Assembly (NCBI GenBank): GCA_021292105.1
Contig: CM037871.1
Span: forward strand, 53,489,261 to 53,553,260
Reading direction: 5' to 3'
Origin: Anadara kagoshimensis
Taxonomy: Eukaryota; Mollusca; Bivalvia; Arcoida; Arcidae
Length of the DNA: 64,000 nt
This document shows, piece by piece, positions 12,362 through 23,207 of this stretch (the stretch's first letter is position 1; every line of letters begins with the position of its first letter). The notes under the pieces were generated by a model, which was not told the DNA's origin, did not search any database, and saw nothing but the letters and a program-made list of their open reading frames with translations. The position numbers were made by a program, and so were the translations under genes.

Positions 12362-15300
12362 CTATACACTGAATATTTTTTCTTTGTTGATGGACCCTGA
12401 ATTCACTCTCTTAGAACGACAGTACTTTTTAGTAAAATAGTCGAAATGTTTGTCGTACCATATTCTTGCATCCCGTTTGGGTCGATATTTTTCATTGATA
12501 AAGTACATTGAACCAGAAAGAAAAGAATCCTTCGGTAAGACCGATTTCAACAACGACTGTAAGTCCCCAGAAGGTACTTTTGGCAAGACGGAGTCGAATA
12601 TTGTGTGCATTTCACCAATGGCGATCCAGGAACTATCTTCCGGTAAATCGTCGATATCTGCTGGATATGGAACGAGGGTCGCCGCCTCGACGGATCTGTT
12701 GACATCTCCGCCGACAGAACACTTCTCTGCGATGTGATAGAAACCAGTCTTTAAACATTCCGTCTCTAAATGCTTCAAATCACCAAATTCCAAATCGTAT
12801 GTTAAGCGAGCTTTATAAAAGGAATTTTCCTTTTGGGACGAATCTGTGACGTTACCAGTTACTGTTATTGATAGAGTGCTGACGGTGTATGATAGGGAAT
12901 TCAGATCATTTTTGTCAATACAGATGCATACGGCACACATGTACCTAGGAGTAGAGATTTTCTTTTCCTGCATGTTGACTTCAGTTTCAGACTTGCGGCT
13001 TGAACGCCCAAGATATAAATGTTTTGCGAAGTTCACGCGTTTTCTCGATATCCCTTTAAACGCAGGCTTTTTATAAGTATGTTTAGTCACACGTTTCTTT
13101 CTAGTTGTAGAAACTTTCACTTGTCTCTTGCCCGGAGAAGCCAGTTTACTAGTTGGTTGCAAAACCGAATCTGATTGACATGCATTAGGTGACATTTTGT
13201 TACTGTCTATTTTATTTGCAGATAACAACAACAATTTGTTGCCATATGTAACTGCGTAAACCGGAACTTGTTGATTTATCTGATCGCCACAGACTGATGT
13301 ATGGTCATCACGATTACGAATTTGTGAAGTCCCCGCTTTACAAGGAGAGCTATCCGGTGTTTTAGTATAAGCATGGTCATACAGGTGCAGGATGTCGCCC
13401 TCTGTGTCTGTACCAAATTGATGGATGTCAGATTTAAAACGACTTTGTTGTGAGCCATCCTGGGTTGTCTCTGCAATGTTCGGTTTCTTTTGATCAACGA
13501 CTAACCATTTATCTTTTCCTTGCTTTACCATCTTGTCCGATTTTGAAAGATCTATGCCTGGTGCTTTTGCAGTCTGGTCGATATCGCCTTTTTGATCCTG
13601 GTCGATATTGGTTTTTTGAGCCTGGTCGATATTGGTTTTAACAGCTTGGGCGGCATTGGTCTTTATATCCTGGTCAATATTACTCTTTGCAGATTGAACG
13701 ATATTATTTTCATTAGGTTTCGTTTTAAATTCATCACATGGCTTTTCTTTGAAAGCGTAAACGAGACCAAGAGTGTTTCCGTCTTCTGGATTTGACGTGC
13801 AGTTATCATTACACTGAGATGTGTCAATTATGCTGTTATCATCACAGTGAAATGCGTCAGTTTTGCTACTGTTACAATTGTACTTGGGTGTCTCAGTTTT
13901 ACCACCATTACCGTTATGTGTAGGAGCGTCAGTTTTACCGCTGTTATCAGTTGTGACGTCACTTCTGCGTTTTACTGAAGACAACGTCATGGAACCACCA
14001 CTCACCTCCAGGAATTTATTGTCTTTTTGCGAACTCCTCTTTGGAGTACTAGCCTTCAATGGCTTGCCGATTCTTAGTTTGTCTAAAACAACGCTTGTTT
14101 CTTTAACGGCCATGTTGGATGCAGCTTGTGTATATTTTCCTGTCATGGATGCTTGACTACTTCCACCGGATCTTGGAAGAATAAACTTGTGATTGCCTCC
14201 ATTCTGCGTTTTCATGTTTGTAGGGTTCCCTGCCAAATGGCTTTCCTGGGTTGATGCCTTATCAAGACTAGGCGTGTTTGTTGTATGCGATGACGTGGGA
14301 AAATGTTTTCCCGCGTAAGTTACAAATGTATTTTTATCAGCACGCTGATTATGGTAAGGTACCCATCGGGCATTAGGGGTGATGTAACCTCCAACCTTAT
14401 TAATCTGCTGCTGCATTGCTGCCAGAGGGAACATGTTCACATTGGGAAATTTTGTATTTGTGGTATGAAGCGTTTCACGGTTGTAACTTGAACTAGAGGG
14501 ATTTGATGTGTTGACCGTTGGAGGATTAGTTTCTCGGTAGCTACCAACACCACCAGCGGGACCGACCCCTCTTGCATTATATTGCGAGTACATTGCGTTA
14601 ATATTTTTGTAGTAATTTCGACACATATCGTTATAATAGGTATATAGTGACTGCTGCGTCTCCAAGCTGTAACCGTTAGATTCCTGAAATAGCATGCTGA
14701 ATTGTGACCACGTTGGCAAGTCTGACGGAAACGGTCTACAAAACGATGGACGATTTTGTAATGACGGAAACATCCATGGCTTGATATTAGTGTATGTCTG
14801 CTTTCTTCCAGTTCGCTCTTTTCCTTTATTGACACCACTCTGTCTTGTTTCGTTGTTTTCAATTTGTCTAACTTTATCCTTAGGTTCTTTTGACTTTGGA
14901 CTGTCCGTGTTAACTTTTGAATTCGCGGGTGAAGGTTTGCTGCTTTTGGATCTGGATAATATTGCCGGTATTGTTCTTTGCTGTCTTTTCTCATCGTGTT
15001 TTACAGTTGCTGCACACGCGCTCACAAGCATGCACCCGCTAAAAGTTTTCCCTGTCCATAACGAGTTCATTTTATTATTTCCGGTTGTATGGTCACTTTT
15101 CACGGCCAACTCTGTTTTCAGTTTCGATTTAGTCTCAACCTTGTGCACACTCTCTTTCTTCTCGTTTGATAAAGATGTACTAGTGGTTGTATTGTTCTTA
15201 ACTTCTGTTATATTTATATTTGGTTTTCCCTCCTCTGTTTCTACTTTCACTTTGACCTCTTTATCAATCTTTGTCCTAGTTATGTTTTCAGTGTTTACGA

Positions 15301-16357
15301 TTCCCGATTCATTATTTACAAGAGAACTACATTTACGTTTTGAGGACCTATTTGGATACGAATCACTTTGACGTTTTGTTTTCTGTGGTGTTTTTCTTTC
15401 TTCTTTTATCAGAGCTCTTGGCCATACGTATGACGATTTTTCTCTTAACATTTTCGATATTTTTTCTAGTTTATCGTTGCTTTTCTGGCCTTTGGTTGTT
15501 GTTGTTGTTGTTCGTTTCTCGACTTTTTTCTCAGCAAAAGGCATTATCACGATACTTTCGTCCCGTTTAGGCGATATAACTTGCTGTTGTTTAGTGCCCA
15601 CATTTTTCTCCGTTGTTGTTTTATTCTCGCCGCCATGTATCACCGGTATGTTCTGCGTCCTGATGACGACGTTTTTACTGCTGTTATCAAAGTCTGGTTC
15701 TATCGTCACTGTGTGTACTACTCCTTTTTGCTTCAGTCGATGATGTCTTTTAATTGTAGCATTTGTCTTATTTTTAATGATAGAATAAGAAGGAAGAAGT
15801 TTTACATCTTTATTAGTGCTGCCAACAGTGTCATCTCTGCTGTTTATATTTATATTTTTTGCGCCACCAACAGTGTCATCATCTGCACTATTTCTATTCC
15901 TTTGTCTTGTCCATGTGTGTATGTTGTCTTCTTTCGCGTCCTCAACGAACAAAGAACTACCGGGATAACCCATTTCTTGTGTCTTTACTGGTGTAAAATT
16001 TGTGAAGTCTTTCTTATTTTTCACAGTTTGTAGCACCTCGGGATGTACTTCATCATTAGTTTTAGCGTTATCCTGAATATTTCCATCTGATCTAGTTTTA
16101 ATACGGGTGAAGTGACTTGGTGATCCTTGCTGTTTGTAGTCAGCTGTCTTGTCGTCGTCGCCCTTTTTGGGAGTACTGCGTCGTGTTATCCCTTTAACTT
16201 CCGAATGTTCTGTCCAACAAACAGATGGTCGTTTGGGTGAGAATTCTACGCCTGGTTCTAGTTTTGTGAGAATAACTGATGCTGACTTCAGTCTATATCT
16301 GTTGTCTGGTGAACTAATACCGGTATTTGGTGTCTTTGAATTGTGTCTGTCATCCAT
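12362..16357 (-). CDS. Intronless gene for an unrecognised 1331-residue basic, low-complexity protein
   Basis: A single open frame of 1332 codons runs from ATG 16357 to TAG 12364-12362, far too long for chance in DNA this AT-rich. I recognise no family. Most of the protein is rich in Lys, Ser, Thr, Asn and Gln and looks disordered. Residues about 804-854 hold several Asn-rich units of about 12 residues (TDAPTHNGN, TETPKYNCN, TDAFHCDDN). Residues about 885-934 hold a KTNIDQ-type repeat. Near residue 525 is a denser aromatic segment (RPFPSDLPTWSQFSMLFQ). A very basic stretch with KKR and RKR clusters, about residues 1070-1125, could be a nuclear signal. The last 200 residues, with conserved-looking Cys, Trp and Tyr and SSWIAIGEMHTIFDSVLP, look folded. 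No signal peptide or membrane segment is evident. A non-coding 5' exon may lie above 16380. It could be a lineage-specific nuclear protein; function is unknown. Confidence 0.75.
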   Translation of the reverse strand: MDDRHNSKTPNTGISSPDNRYRLKSASVILTKLEPGVEFSPKRPSVCWTEHSEVKGITRRSTPKKGDDDKTADYKQQGSPSHFTRIKTRSDGNIQDNAKTNDEVHPEVLQTVKNKKDFTNFTPVKTQEMGYPGSSLFVEDAKEDNIHTWTRQRNRNSADDDTVGGAKNININSRDDTVGSTNKDVKLLPSYSIIKNKTNATIKRHHRLKQKGVVHTVTIEPDFDNSSKNVVIRTQNIPVIHGGENKTTTEKNVGTKQQQVISPKRDESIVIMPFAEKKVEKRTTTTTTKGQKSNDKLEKISKMLREKSSYVWPRALIKEERKTPQKTKRQSDSYPNRSSKRKCSSLVNNESGIVNTENITRTKIDKEVKVKVETEEGKPNINITEVKNNTTTSTSLSNEKKESVHKVETKSKLKTELAVKSDHTTGNNKMNSLWTGKTFSGCMLVSACAATVKHDEKRQQRTIPAILSRSKSSKPSPANSKVNTDSPKSKEPKDKVRQIENNETRQSGVNKGKERTGRKQTYTNIKPWMFPSLQNRPSFCRPFPSDLPTWSQFSMLFQESNGYSLETQQSLYTYYNDMCRNYYKNINAMYSQYNARGVGPAGGVGSYRETNPPTVNTSNPSSSSYNRETLHTTNTKFPNVNMFPLAAMQQQINKVGGYITPNARWVPYHNQRADKNTFVTYAGKHFPTSSHTTNTPSLDKASTQESHLAGNPTNMKTQNGGNHKFILPRSGGSSQASMTGKYTQAASNMAVKETSVVLDKLRIGKPLKASTPKRSSQKDNKFLEVSGGSMTLSSVKRRSDVTTDNSGKTDAPTHNGNGGKTETPKYNCNSSKTDAFHCDDNSIIDTSQCNDNCTSNPEDGNTLGLVYAFKEKPCDEFKTKPNENNIVQSAKSNIDQDIKTNAAQAVKTNIDQAQKTNIDQDQKGDIDQTAKAPGIDLSKSDKMVKQGKDKWLVVDQKKPNIAETTQDGSQQSRFKSDIHQFGTDTEGDILHLYDHAYTKTPDSSPCKAGTSQIRNRDDHTSVCGDQINQQVPVYAVTYGNKLLLLSANKIDSNKMSPNACQSDSVLQPTSKLASPGKRQVKVSTTRKKRVTKHTYKKPAFKGISRKRVNFAKHLYLGRSSRKSETEVNMQEKKISTPRYMCAVCICIDKNDLNSLSYTVSTLSITVTGNVTDSSQKENSFYKARLTYDLEFGDLKHLETECLKTGFYHIAEKCSVGGDVNRSVEAATLVPYPADIDDLPEDSSWIAIGEMHTIFDSVLPKVPSGDLQSLLKSVLPKDSFLSGSMYFINEKYRPKRDARIWYDKHFDYFTKKYCRSKRVNSGSINKEKIFSV

Positions 16358-16980
16358 TTGTTCAAGAATAGAAATGTCACGCCAACGTCAGAGCTGAAAA
16401 ATATAATTGATATCGTTATTTAACATAATACAAAACTATAGAGTCAGCCTCCTCATTATAACTGAGCGGATTTGCGAGCTTTGGTATAGCATTTTTAAGC
16501 CGCGATATCTACTAGTATTTACATGTACATACGTCGGTAACACGCATGGTTGAATTTTCTGTCAGATATCAACGGGCTTGATGGGCACCGCATCTGCATA
16601 TTGCAAGTTTGTTGGTGATGTTTCATAGGCTATCAAATGAAAAAAAAACACCATAGCGGTCCATGTCCAAATCACAATCCCAAAGCAAAGTACGAGAAAT
16701 TTTGAAACTAACTAATTAAATTAAACAGGTGCACTTACATCAGGGAAGTGAGACCGGGTGCCCAGGAAAGAAAAGCACGTCCTGTTTATAGCTAGCTTCA
16801 CCTGCCATGTGTGGAATAAGATAAATTGAGAATTTCTAGATTTAAAAAAATTGCATTTAGCTTGGACAAAAATATTCATCAGTAGTCCCAATAAGAGATT
16901 AACAAAATTTTGCTATATTAAGGAACCGGGGCCTGAACCTGTAATGGAAAAATCCTCGATGGTATTAAACTCAACAGTAC
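16358..16980. other. Upstream region of the 1331-codon gene
   Basis: No gene seen. It should hold the promoter of the minus-strand gene, but no clear TATA box stands out. 16670-16800 carries a Penelope-tail fragment ('tccaaatcacaatcccaaag' … 'gggaagtgagaccgggtg'). Confidence 0.5.
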
Positions 16981-17325
16981 TGATTGATTGAATGGTGTTT
17001 TACGTCCCAGTCAAGATTATTTCACTTTTATCGAGACGTCAATAGGTGAAGTGACAGGAATTTTTACCCTTGCGTTGCCCTATATGTAGCAATTACGCTA
17101 TATGTGGTTCTTTTACGTGCCACGCCTGTCGTAACACGGGGCATCGGTTTTTAAGGTTTCTTCCGAAGGACCCCGCGACTTTAATTCCTAAATGCCGAGT
17201 GTTTGGGGAAGGAACAGTCACTTCCTATTTTCAAGTCTTATTTAGACCCGGTCGGGGTTCGAACCCACGACCTCCCACATTCGGAGCGAACGCCCTACCA
17301 ACTGAGCTGCAGTGGTGGTTCAGCA
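16981..17325 (-). mobile_element. tRNA-derived SINE, family 2, well preserved head
   Basis: Read on the minus strand it starts with a tRNA-like head, 'agctcagttggtagggcg' (A box) and 'ggtcgtgggttcgaacccc' (B box). It ends with 'gactgggacgtaaaacacca' and 'ttcaatcaatca'. It has the layout of bivalve Meta/V-type SINEs, but the exact family is not certain. Confidence 0.75.
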
Positions 17326-17879
17326 GTACCGTAAAAAACTTTATCTTTACATTAAGTCAAGAACAATTAAGACTTTAAATTCTTAGCTTGGATTGTGTTG
17401 AAACGCTGAAAAATCTCTGCTTTTAAATTTTAAAAAAAAGTGTTGGTGCAATCACAAAAGTCCATAAATAGTCCATTAGATTATCCGAAGCGAGATTACC
17501 TACCATGCCGTCCTAAAAATCCTAAAGGATAGAATAATGTAAAGACGGAAGGTCCGAACTTGTCTTCATCCAAACTTGTGTTCACGAATTGAAACATTTA
17601 CAAATGTATTAAAATCTATCCAACAATAGCTGTTGTAATTGATGTAAACTTATCTATGGTATACTGTAGATCTCATTTAGAAAAAAAATCAAGAAGAAAA
17701 ATATCAACATCATTATCGTTTCAAACAGATAAAGATAATCTTGATAAAGTTTTCAATTTTACACAAAATGCATAACCTATTCGACAAAGAAATCGCGAAG
17801 TGAACTATCTGATCTGAAAGACCCCCAAAAAGTCAAATTAAAATATCCAAAAGATCTGGTTTATTCTGTGAATCATACG

Positions 17880-18281
17880 GTCACAGAGACTTCATTTTAT
17901 AATCTGGCGAGAAGAGTGTCGCTAAACTATTCAACTCCACATACAGATACATGTACATACTTAACCAGCCTAAATTTGGAGACTATGTGAATTTTATTTA
18001 TCCTAGTGAGCTTGAAATAAAAGATGCAACTGACTCTTCAAGTTCTGCCTCATTATCACCCAATGGTAGAGCTTGTTCTCACTACATGAACTTTATACAT
18101 CGAGGTAAGCTGATTACAAATGAATTGTTGACCCAAAGATATTGCAAGCTTAGACTTATCAAGGCCTTCAAACGGTTTTATAGTCGCCATTACAATATTG
18201 TTGATAAGTATTATGTCTCTGTATCTATAATTACCCGGGATATATTTGACGTCCCACAGTTCATGTTGCTTTCATTATCTT
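17880..18281 (+). mobile_element. Penelope-like reverse transcriptase fragment (broken)
   Basis: The frame 17951-18283 reads QPKFGDYVNFIYPSELEIKD, then GRACSHYMNFIHRGKL and LLTQRYCKLRLIKAFKRFYS. These match parts of the better copy at 44472-45104. The family is a Penelope-like retroelement. Only part of the RT domain remains. It abuts the left end of the TTAA element at 18298. Confidence 0.7.
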
Positions 18282-18310
18282 AAAATTGACACCTTAACCC
18301 TTTTACTCCC

Positions 18311-18402
18311 AAGACGACATATTTGTCGTTTATGGGTTCAGTACCAAAGCGACAAATTTGTCGTTTAGGGGTAAACTACCAAAGCGACAAATATGTCGTT
18401 TA
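18311..18402. repeat. Three subterminal palindromes of the piggyBac-like element
   Basis: CGACATATTTGTCG, CGACAAATTTGTCG and CGACAAATATGTCG recur about 37 bp apart just inside the left terminal repeat. They are plausible transposase-binding sites by analogy with other subterminal repeats. Confidence 0.75.
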
Positions 18403-18843
18403 ATTGGTTTACATTCAATTTCAAGATATAAAGTGTTTATAATTGTCATTCATATTTACGCTGGTCGGTTAAGTTTATTTTACGTTGGTGACGTATGTAA
18501 GCTCACATAACGTCATTTACGCCAATGACGTAATATGCGTCACGGAAACCTATGACGTAAGCTACATGCGATTTTATTTTGGTGCTAGGTCACTATTTTC
18601 TGTCTGACAAGAAAGAATCATGTCGTAAGACGGTCAACTTGTGTATGGTCTGTGTAACACTTAACAATTTAAAATTCTCAGAAGTTTTAGAACTTCAGAT
18701 ATTTGAAATTTTAACTTAAAACCTAAAATACCAAATGTATACAAAATCTTTTTGAGTTTTTAGAATTAAGGTTTTTGACTGTCAAAAATCTAAAAAAGCA
18801 TATATTCAAAATAGTGTTAGTTTTTGAGCTTTTGGATTTTTAG

Positions 18844-19085
18844 CAGGGGTTCAAAATTCCCTGGATCCGAGGTCCGGGACCTATTGATTTTACCTTGGGA
18901 CCATTAATATTTAAATTGTAAAAGTCCGCTGAACCTGCCATTTTTACTTTTTCAATATAATTACATAATTGCACATGGATCTTTCAATGTTGATATTGGA
19001 CTTTCAAAACTTTATGTGGGACCTGCCAAAAATAAAGGCAAAAGGTCCTGGACCTTCCATTACAAAACATAATTTTGAACCCCTG
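18844..19085. mobile_element. hAT-like MITE, 242 bp
   Basis: CAGGGGTTCAAAATT at the left and AATTTTGAACCCCTG at the right are perfect inverted ends. The flanks share TTTAG on both sides. The interior repeats 'ggacct' and its complement. Confidence 0.7.
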
Positions 19086-19219
19086 TTTAGATTTTTTATT
19101 CAAAGTTTTATACCTGATCGTGACCAAGGGTACAACTCCAGACCACCGCTCGAAAAATGTCACTCGCACTACCGCAACCATGGAAGTCCTACCTTTTGGG
19201 GCTCGACCTTAATTGGAAA

Positions 19220-19251
<32 letters not shown>

Positions 19252-19345
19252 TTTTAAAATAAAGAAATAAAGTTCCTGTGATATTTTGATATTTAGATGT
19301 GGAATTGAGCTATCGGAAAACCCGAGTTTACTCTCCAGGTACGGG

Positions 19346-19710
19346 AGATGCCGTGGTGGCCTAATGGATAAGACGTCAGTCTCACCGCTGCGAGTCCCGC
19401 TCAAACCACATGTGGGGAAAGTGAATGTTCATTGCCGTTGGCCTTTACTGGTTCACTTGGCATCAGTAAAATGGTTCAGGGGAGTAGTACGATTGTCTGC
19501 GGTGTACTGACTCTGTGAACTAGCACTTTAAAGTCGCCCTGAGCGCGTTAGTACAAGGCAGACCATACAACACACTCGCACTTCACATGCATACACAAAA
19601 TTGTTCATAGATTAATCTATAGAGATTAATAAAATAGTTCTCGTCGCAAAAAGCTGAAAATTGCCGATGTGACGTTAAGCAGCATTCGACCAACCAACCA
19701 ACCAATCTCC
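19346..19710 (+). mobile_element. tRNA-Arg-like SINE, family 1
   Basis: The head 'gccgtggtggcctaatggat' continuing to 'cgagtcccgctcaaacc' resembles an Arg tRNA. The body 'gaactagcactttaaag' and 3' end 'tagagattaataaaa' match the SINE at 818. It ends in repeated 'ccaac'. Confidence 0.75.
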
Positions 19711-19790
19711 AGGTTCGATTCTTCAGTGACTTGGATACCACTATAACTGTTAATATAATATCCACATAGGTTATCTAGTAAAAACTAACC

Positions 19791-20068
19791 AAACTAGAAA
19801 ACTGTGAGCCACAATCTCACAAAAAATCTCACAAAAAAATCCCCCGCTCCCCCACATATAAAAATCCATCGGATCAAATTTTTAAATAGGAGGTGCACAT
19901 CTACATTATATCACAAAGATTGTGTGAAAGTTTAATGAAAATCCATTGAAGGGTTTAGGAGGAGTTGCGGATAAAAGAGATAGGTACCCTAGGGTGTAAC
20001 GGAAGGACGGACGGAAACACGGACAGACACCCCTATCACTATATACCTCCACTTTTTAAGGGGGTATA
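19791..20068 (-). mobile_element. Repeat R3, copy A
   Basis: Reverse complement of the copies at 20934 and 24617. On the minus strand it runs from 'ttataccccct' through 'ccgtccttccgttacaccct' to 'acagttttctagttt'. About 275 bp, with no coding content and no clear terminal inverted repeat. Confidence 0.8.
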
Positions 20069-20585
20069 AAAAGAGCTACAGTGTATACGTACACAATATA
20101 AGTATGAGTGCATGTATCACATTGTTTTATGTATCGATGAATGTAAATCTTGACGCTCTCTATTGATACACTATGAGTGTGGTACGGAAGTTCAATCAAA
20201 CCGTACATTTCTGAAGCGACGAAGTTGGGTCTAACCTGAGTAGAATTATCTAAAATTAGTATTGTAGTCCTGCGATTGTAATATGTAAATAGATCTCACC
20301 AAGTAATGCATTAAAGGTTTATCTAATGTGTTTTTGAAAACATAAGTCTAAGGCATTTCAGTATTCGTTTGTTGAACATGTAAATCAGAGCGAATGGTCA
20401 TGAATTCACCATTTATCCTTCGTTTTCTCTAAATTCCTCTAGTATTTAATAACATTATGCAAAAAGTTAGCGAGCTTTGAATGTTTAAAATGACATGTGA
20501 CTTATTACAGTATTTATAACATTTGAGAAAATTTCAAAATTAAATTTTATAAGGTCGTAAGCTTTTCTGTTGTCTGTACAGGTAG

Positions 20586-20672
20586 CTCATATTTTATCAA
20601 ATGTAGCCTTTCGTTGGCGACATATTTGAGGTACAAGAGAATCAGTTCAAGATCACTAGGATAGATGACAAT
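20586..20672 (-). mobile_element. Penelope-like fragment (broken)
   Basis: 'tagcctttcgttggcgacat' and 'tcactaggatagatgaca' match the minus-strand RT copy near 44836-44941. Only a scrap of about 85 bp remains. Confidence 0.55.
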
Positions 20673-20933
20673 GACTATAAGCATTGTGTGTCAAGATGTG
20701 ATTGGCACCAAAAGATATTTTACTACAGATACCACAGATTTAAAAGCATTGACCGATTCGGTGAATGAATGGAGGGTCTAAAATTTTACAGCTAACACAA
20801 GAGGTAATTTTTTTTTATAAAAAATGGATAAATTGTTTTGGATAATAAGAACTGCAGTTTGTACTTGTTGGTGGGGACATTTCCCAATCACTCGTCGTAC
20901 TGCTCTGCTTATTATTCAAACAAATACCATTAT

Positions 20934-21193
20934 TATATCCCCCGCTTAAAAAGTGGGGGTATATAGTGATAGGGGTGTCGTCCGTGTGTCGGTCCGTCCT
21001 TCCATCCTTCCGTTACACCTTAAGGTACCTATCTCTTATTCGCAACTCCTCCTAAACCCTTCAATGGATTTTCATGAATGTAGCTGTGCACCTCCTATAT
21101 AAAAATTTGATCCGATGGATTTTTTTTGTGGAGGGGGGGGGGGGGGAGCGGGGTATTTTTTGTGAGCTTGTGGCTCACAGTTTTTCTAGTTTT
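20934..21193 (+). mobile_element. Repeat R3, copy B
   Basis: It matches copies A and C through 'cctaaacccttcaatggatt' and 'gtggctcacagtttttctag'. It is inverted relative to copy A, about 0.87 kb away. Confidence 0.8.
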
Positions 21194-21384
21194 ATGTTAA
21201 TTCTCTGGTAAAGTATTCTAAAACACTATATGTATATAGTTTATATGATAGTGTTGTGCTATATTCTATTACTTTATGGTATACTGTTATATTCTATACA
21301 TTGTATCAATCGCCATATTATGTATAATTATGTATAGGAGGTACCACCTCTGGTGGTTTTGAGAGTAATAAAGAACTAGAACAA

Positions 21385-21482
21385 AAGGGCAACCACTACC
21401 TACGTATTTTTAAGTCTTGGTCTAATTCGGGAAGGGTTCGAACCCCATCCTCACACATGTTAGCATACCGGGAACGAGCAAT
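21385..21482 (-). mobile_element. SINE family 2 head fragment
   Basis: On the plus strand 'tttttaagtcttggtctaat', then 'gggttcgaacccc', mirrors the B-box region of the SINE at 16981. The remainder is lost. Confidence 0.5.
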
Positions 21483-22139
21483 CTACTAAATGAATTTGTG
21501 AAATGTTATGATTGTCGACAAACTCAGCAAAAATAAATGTTGTTTTACTTTCACAGTATAAACAATATAAACGTTTCTATTCCCTTTTTTGAGACAAACA
21601 TTGAATTATTTTGTTTTAATTTTGAGCTATCTGGACAAAGAAATTACCGATATTTTATATGTTGCCTTGAAAATTGTTTGTTTCAATAGAAATAACAACA
21701 TATCAGAGAATTTATACGTTTTCCGCGACCCGTCGGGGTGTTTTGTTGATTTTTCTCGTGTTCAAGTACCCTTACTGTCGAATGTATGCAGGTATATATG
21801 ATAGCGATTTTTTGAAATGGTATACAATTTCCATCGTTTTCATAAAGCTTGTTCAAGATATTACAGTATATGCTTAATCTTTGATTAAAAGTACTCGCTT
21901 ACTGTATTAAACATGTCCAGTTTCATTCATTTCTCGCTTCATGATCAGAAACAAAGAGTTGCTACTGTACAATTTCACTGAACATTCATTCACACAGTCT
22001 TCATACTGTGTGCGCATAATAATTCTGTATTTTTTCGAATACTAGAGTTAATTGTAATAAAATCTAAAAGTTTATGCTGCGATACCTTTACTTTCTCTGA
22101 TAAAGATATTCTGTCTGGCTGAATTTTTTACTTCGTATG

Positions 22140-22427
22140 TGAGAGGTCGTGGGTTCGAACCACATCCGGAGTCTTCCGCCAAGCACTTGGCGATAAAAAA
22201 TTTAAGTCACCTGGTCCTTCTGAAGAGACCTTAAAAACCTATTCCCTGTATAAAGTCACGCGTGGTATCTACCCGAAGAACCATCCCTGCACATTGATCT
22301 CAGCGCACTGCAAAGGTAAAAATTTCTGTCAATTTATCTATAGCTGGTGACGCCGCGATGTAAGTAAAATATTATTGACTTGGATGTGAAATCTTATCCA
22401 TTCAATCAATTGATGTTCAGGGTGTTT
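22140..22427 (+). mobile_element. tRNA-derived SINE, family 2
   Basis: B box 'ggtcgtgggttcgaacc', centre 'tatagctggtgacgccgcga', and tail 'ccattcaatcaat'. The A-box part is eroded. Confidence 0.7.
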
Positions 22428-22629
22428 TACAGAATACATGATTATGCATTCAAAATATTTTTTTTAAAAATTGCCCAAACGTAAAATTCACTCTGAAAAT
22501 AATAGAATCCTCAAAAGTTTATTAGAAATACCCATACCCGATAAGTGTATAAAATTTCATTACAAAATATTACAGAAATAATGTAAAAATCTAGCGCGAG
22601 CGCAGAAGCAGCTTACACTTTTCGAATGG

Positions 22630-23207
22630 TGGCCCCAGCGTTGGACATTTGAGCGAAAGCATAGGACAAAAAGAGCGAAAATAAACGGACGTTTGAGCGT
22701 CAAAGTAATGGACATTTGAGCGACAAAGTAATGGACATTTGAGTGACAAAATTTTAACCCATTTTAGCGAAATTCCTCATGGTAGACATTTAAGCGACAT
22801 TTTTTCTTGTCCAAAAATATGGATGTAGGATTTTGAGCAGGGATAAAGTTTTTGAAAAGCACCAATTAATTTTTTTTCCATTAACAGTCTAGCACTACAA
22901 TTAATAAAACTGTTAAAACTTGGTAAAAACAGGATAAAGCAGTAAAATAACATAAATTTTAGCCAGATATTTAAATTCCAGGATACATGTAAATCTGTTG
23001 CGATCTCACTTTTTGCATATTTCTGTTAAAATTTTCGCGTTTTCTCTTCATACTGAAGCAGAAAGTAGATTTAAACTATCGCTCAAACGTCCATAATGTT
23101 TAAAATCTGTCGCTCAAATGTCCACTAAAGTCGTCGCTCAAAAGTCCACTATGAGTTTTTTTTAATTTTCGCTTAAATGTCCTGCGCCCGATGCCCCAGG
23201 GTTACTC
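22630..23207. mobile_element. MITE with long, internally repeated inverted arms
   Basis: The left arm repeats 'ggacatttgagcgacaaag' variants (22650-22800). The right arm (23076-23207) holds the complements ('cgctcaaatgtccact'). The outer ends GGCCCCAGCG and CGCCCGATGCCCC are roughly inverted. The arms could pair into a large imperfect hairpin. Confidence 0.65.

Noticed and set aside
12450-15743. Many plus-strand frames opposite the 1331-codon gene
   Set aside because: They are antisense shadows of the large minus-strand frame, rich in Phe, Leu and Cys as expected from complementing Lys/Ser/Asn codons.
16981-17325. A functional tRNA gene on the minus strand
   Set aside because: A and B boxes are good, but the sequence continues into a SINE body and tail shared with five other copies, and no full cloverleaf with matched acceptor stem was found.
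17070-17378. 102-codon frame with Cys-rich start
   Set aside because: It lies inside a SINE read from the wrong strand.
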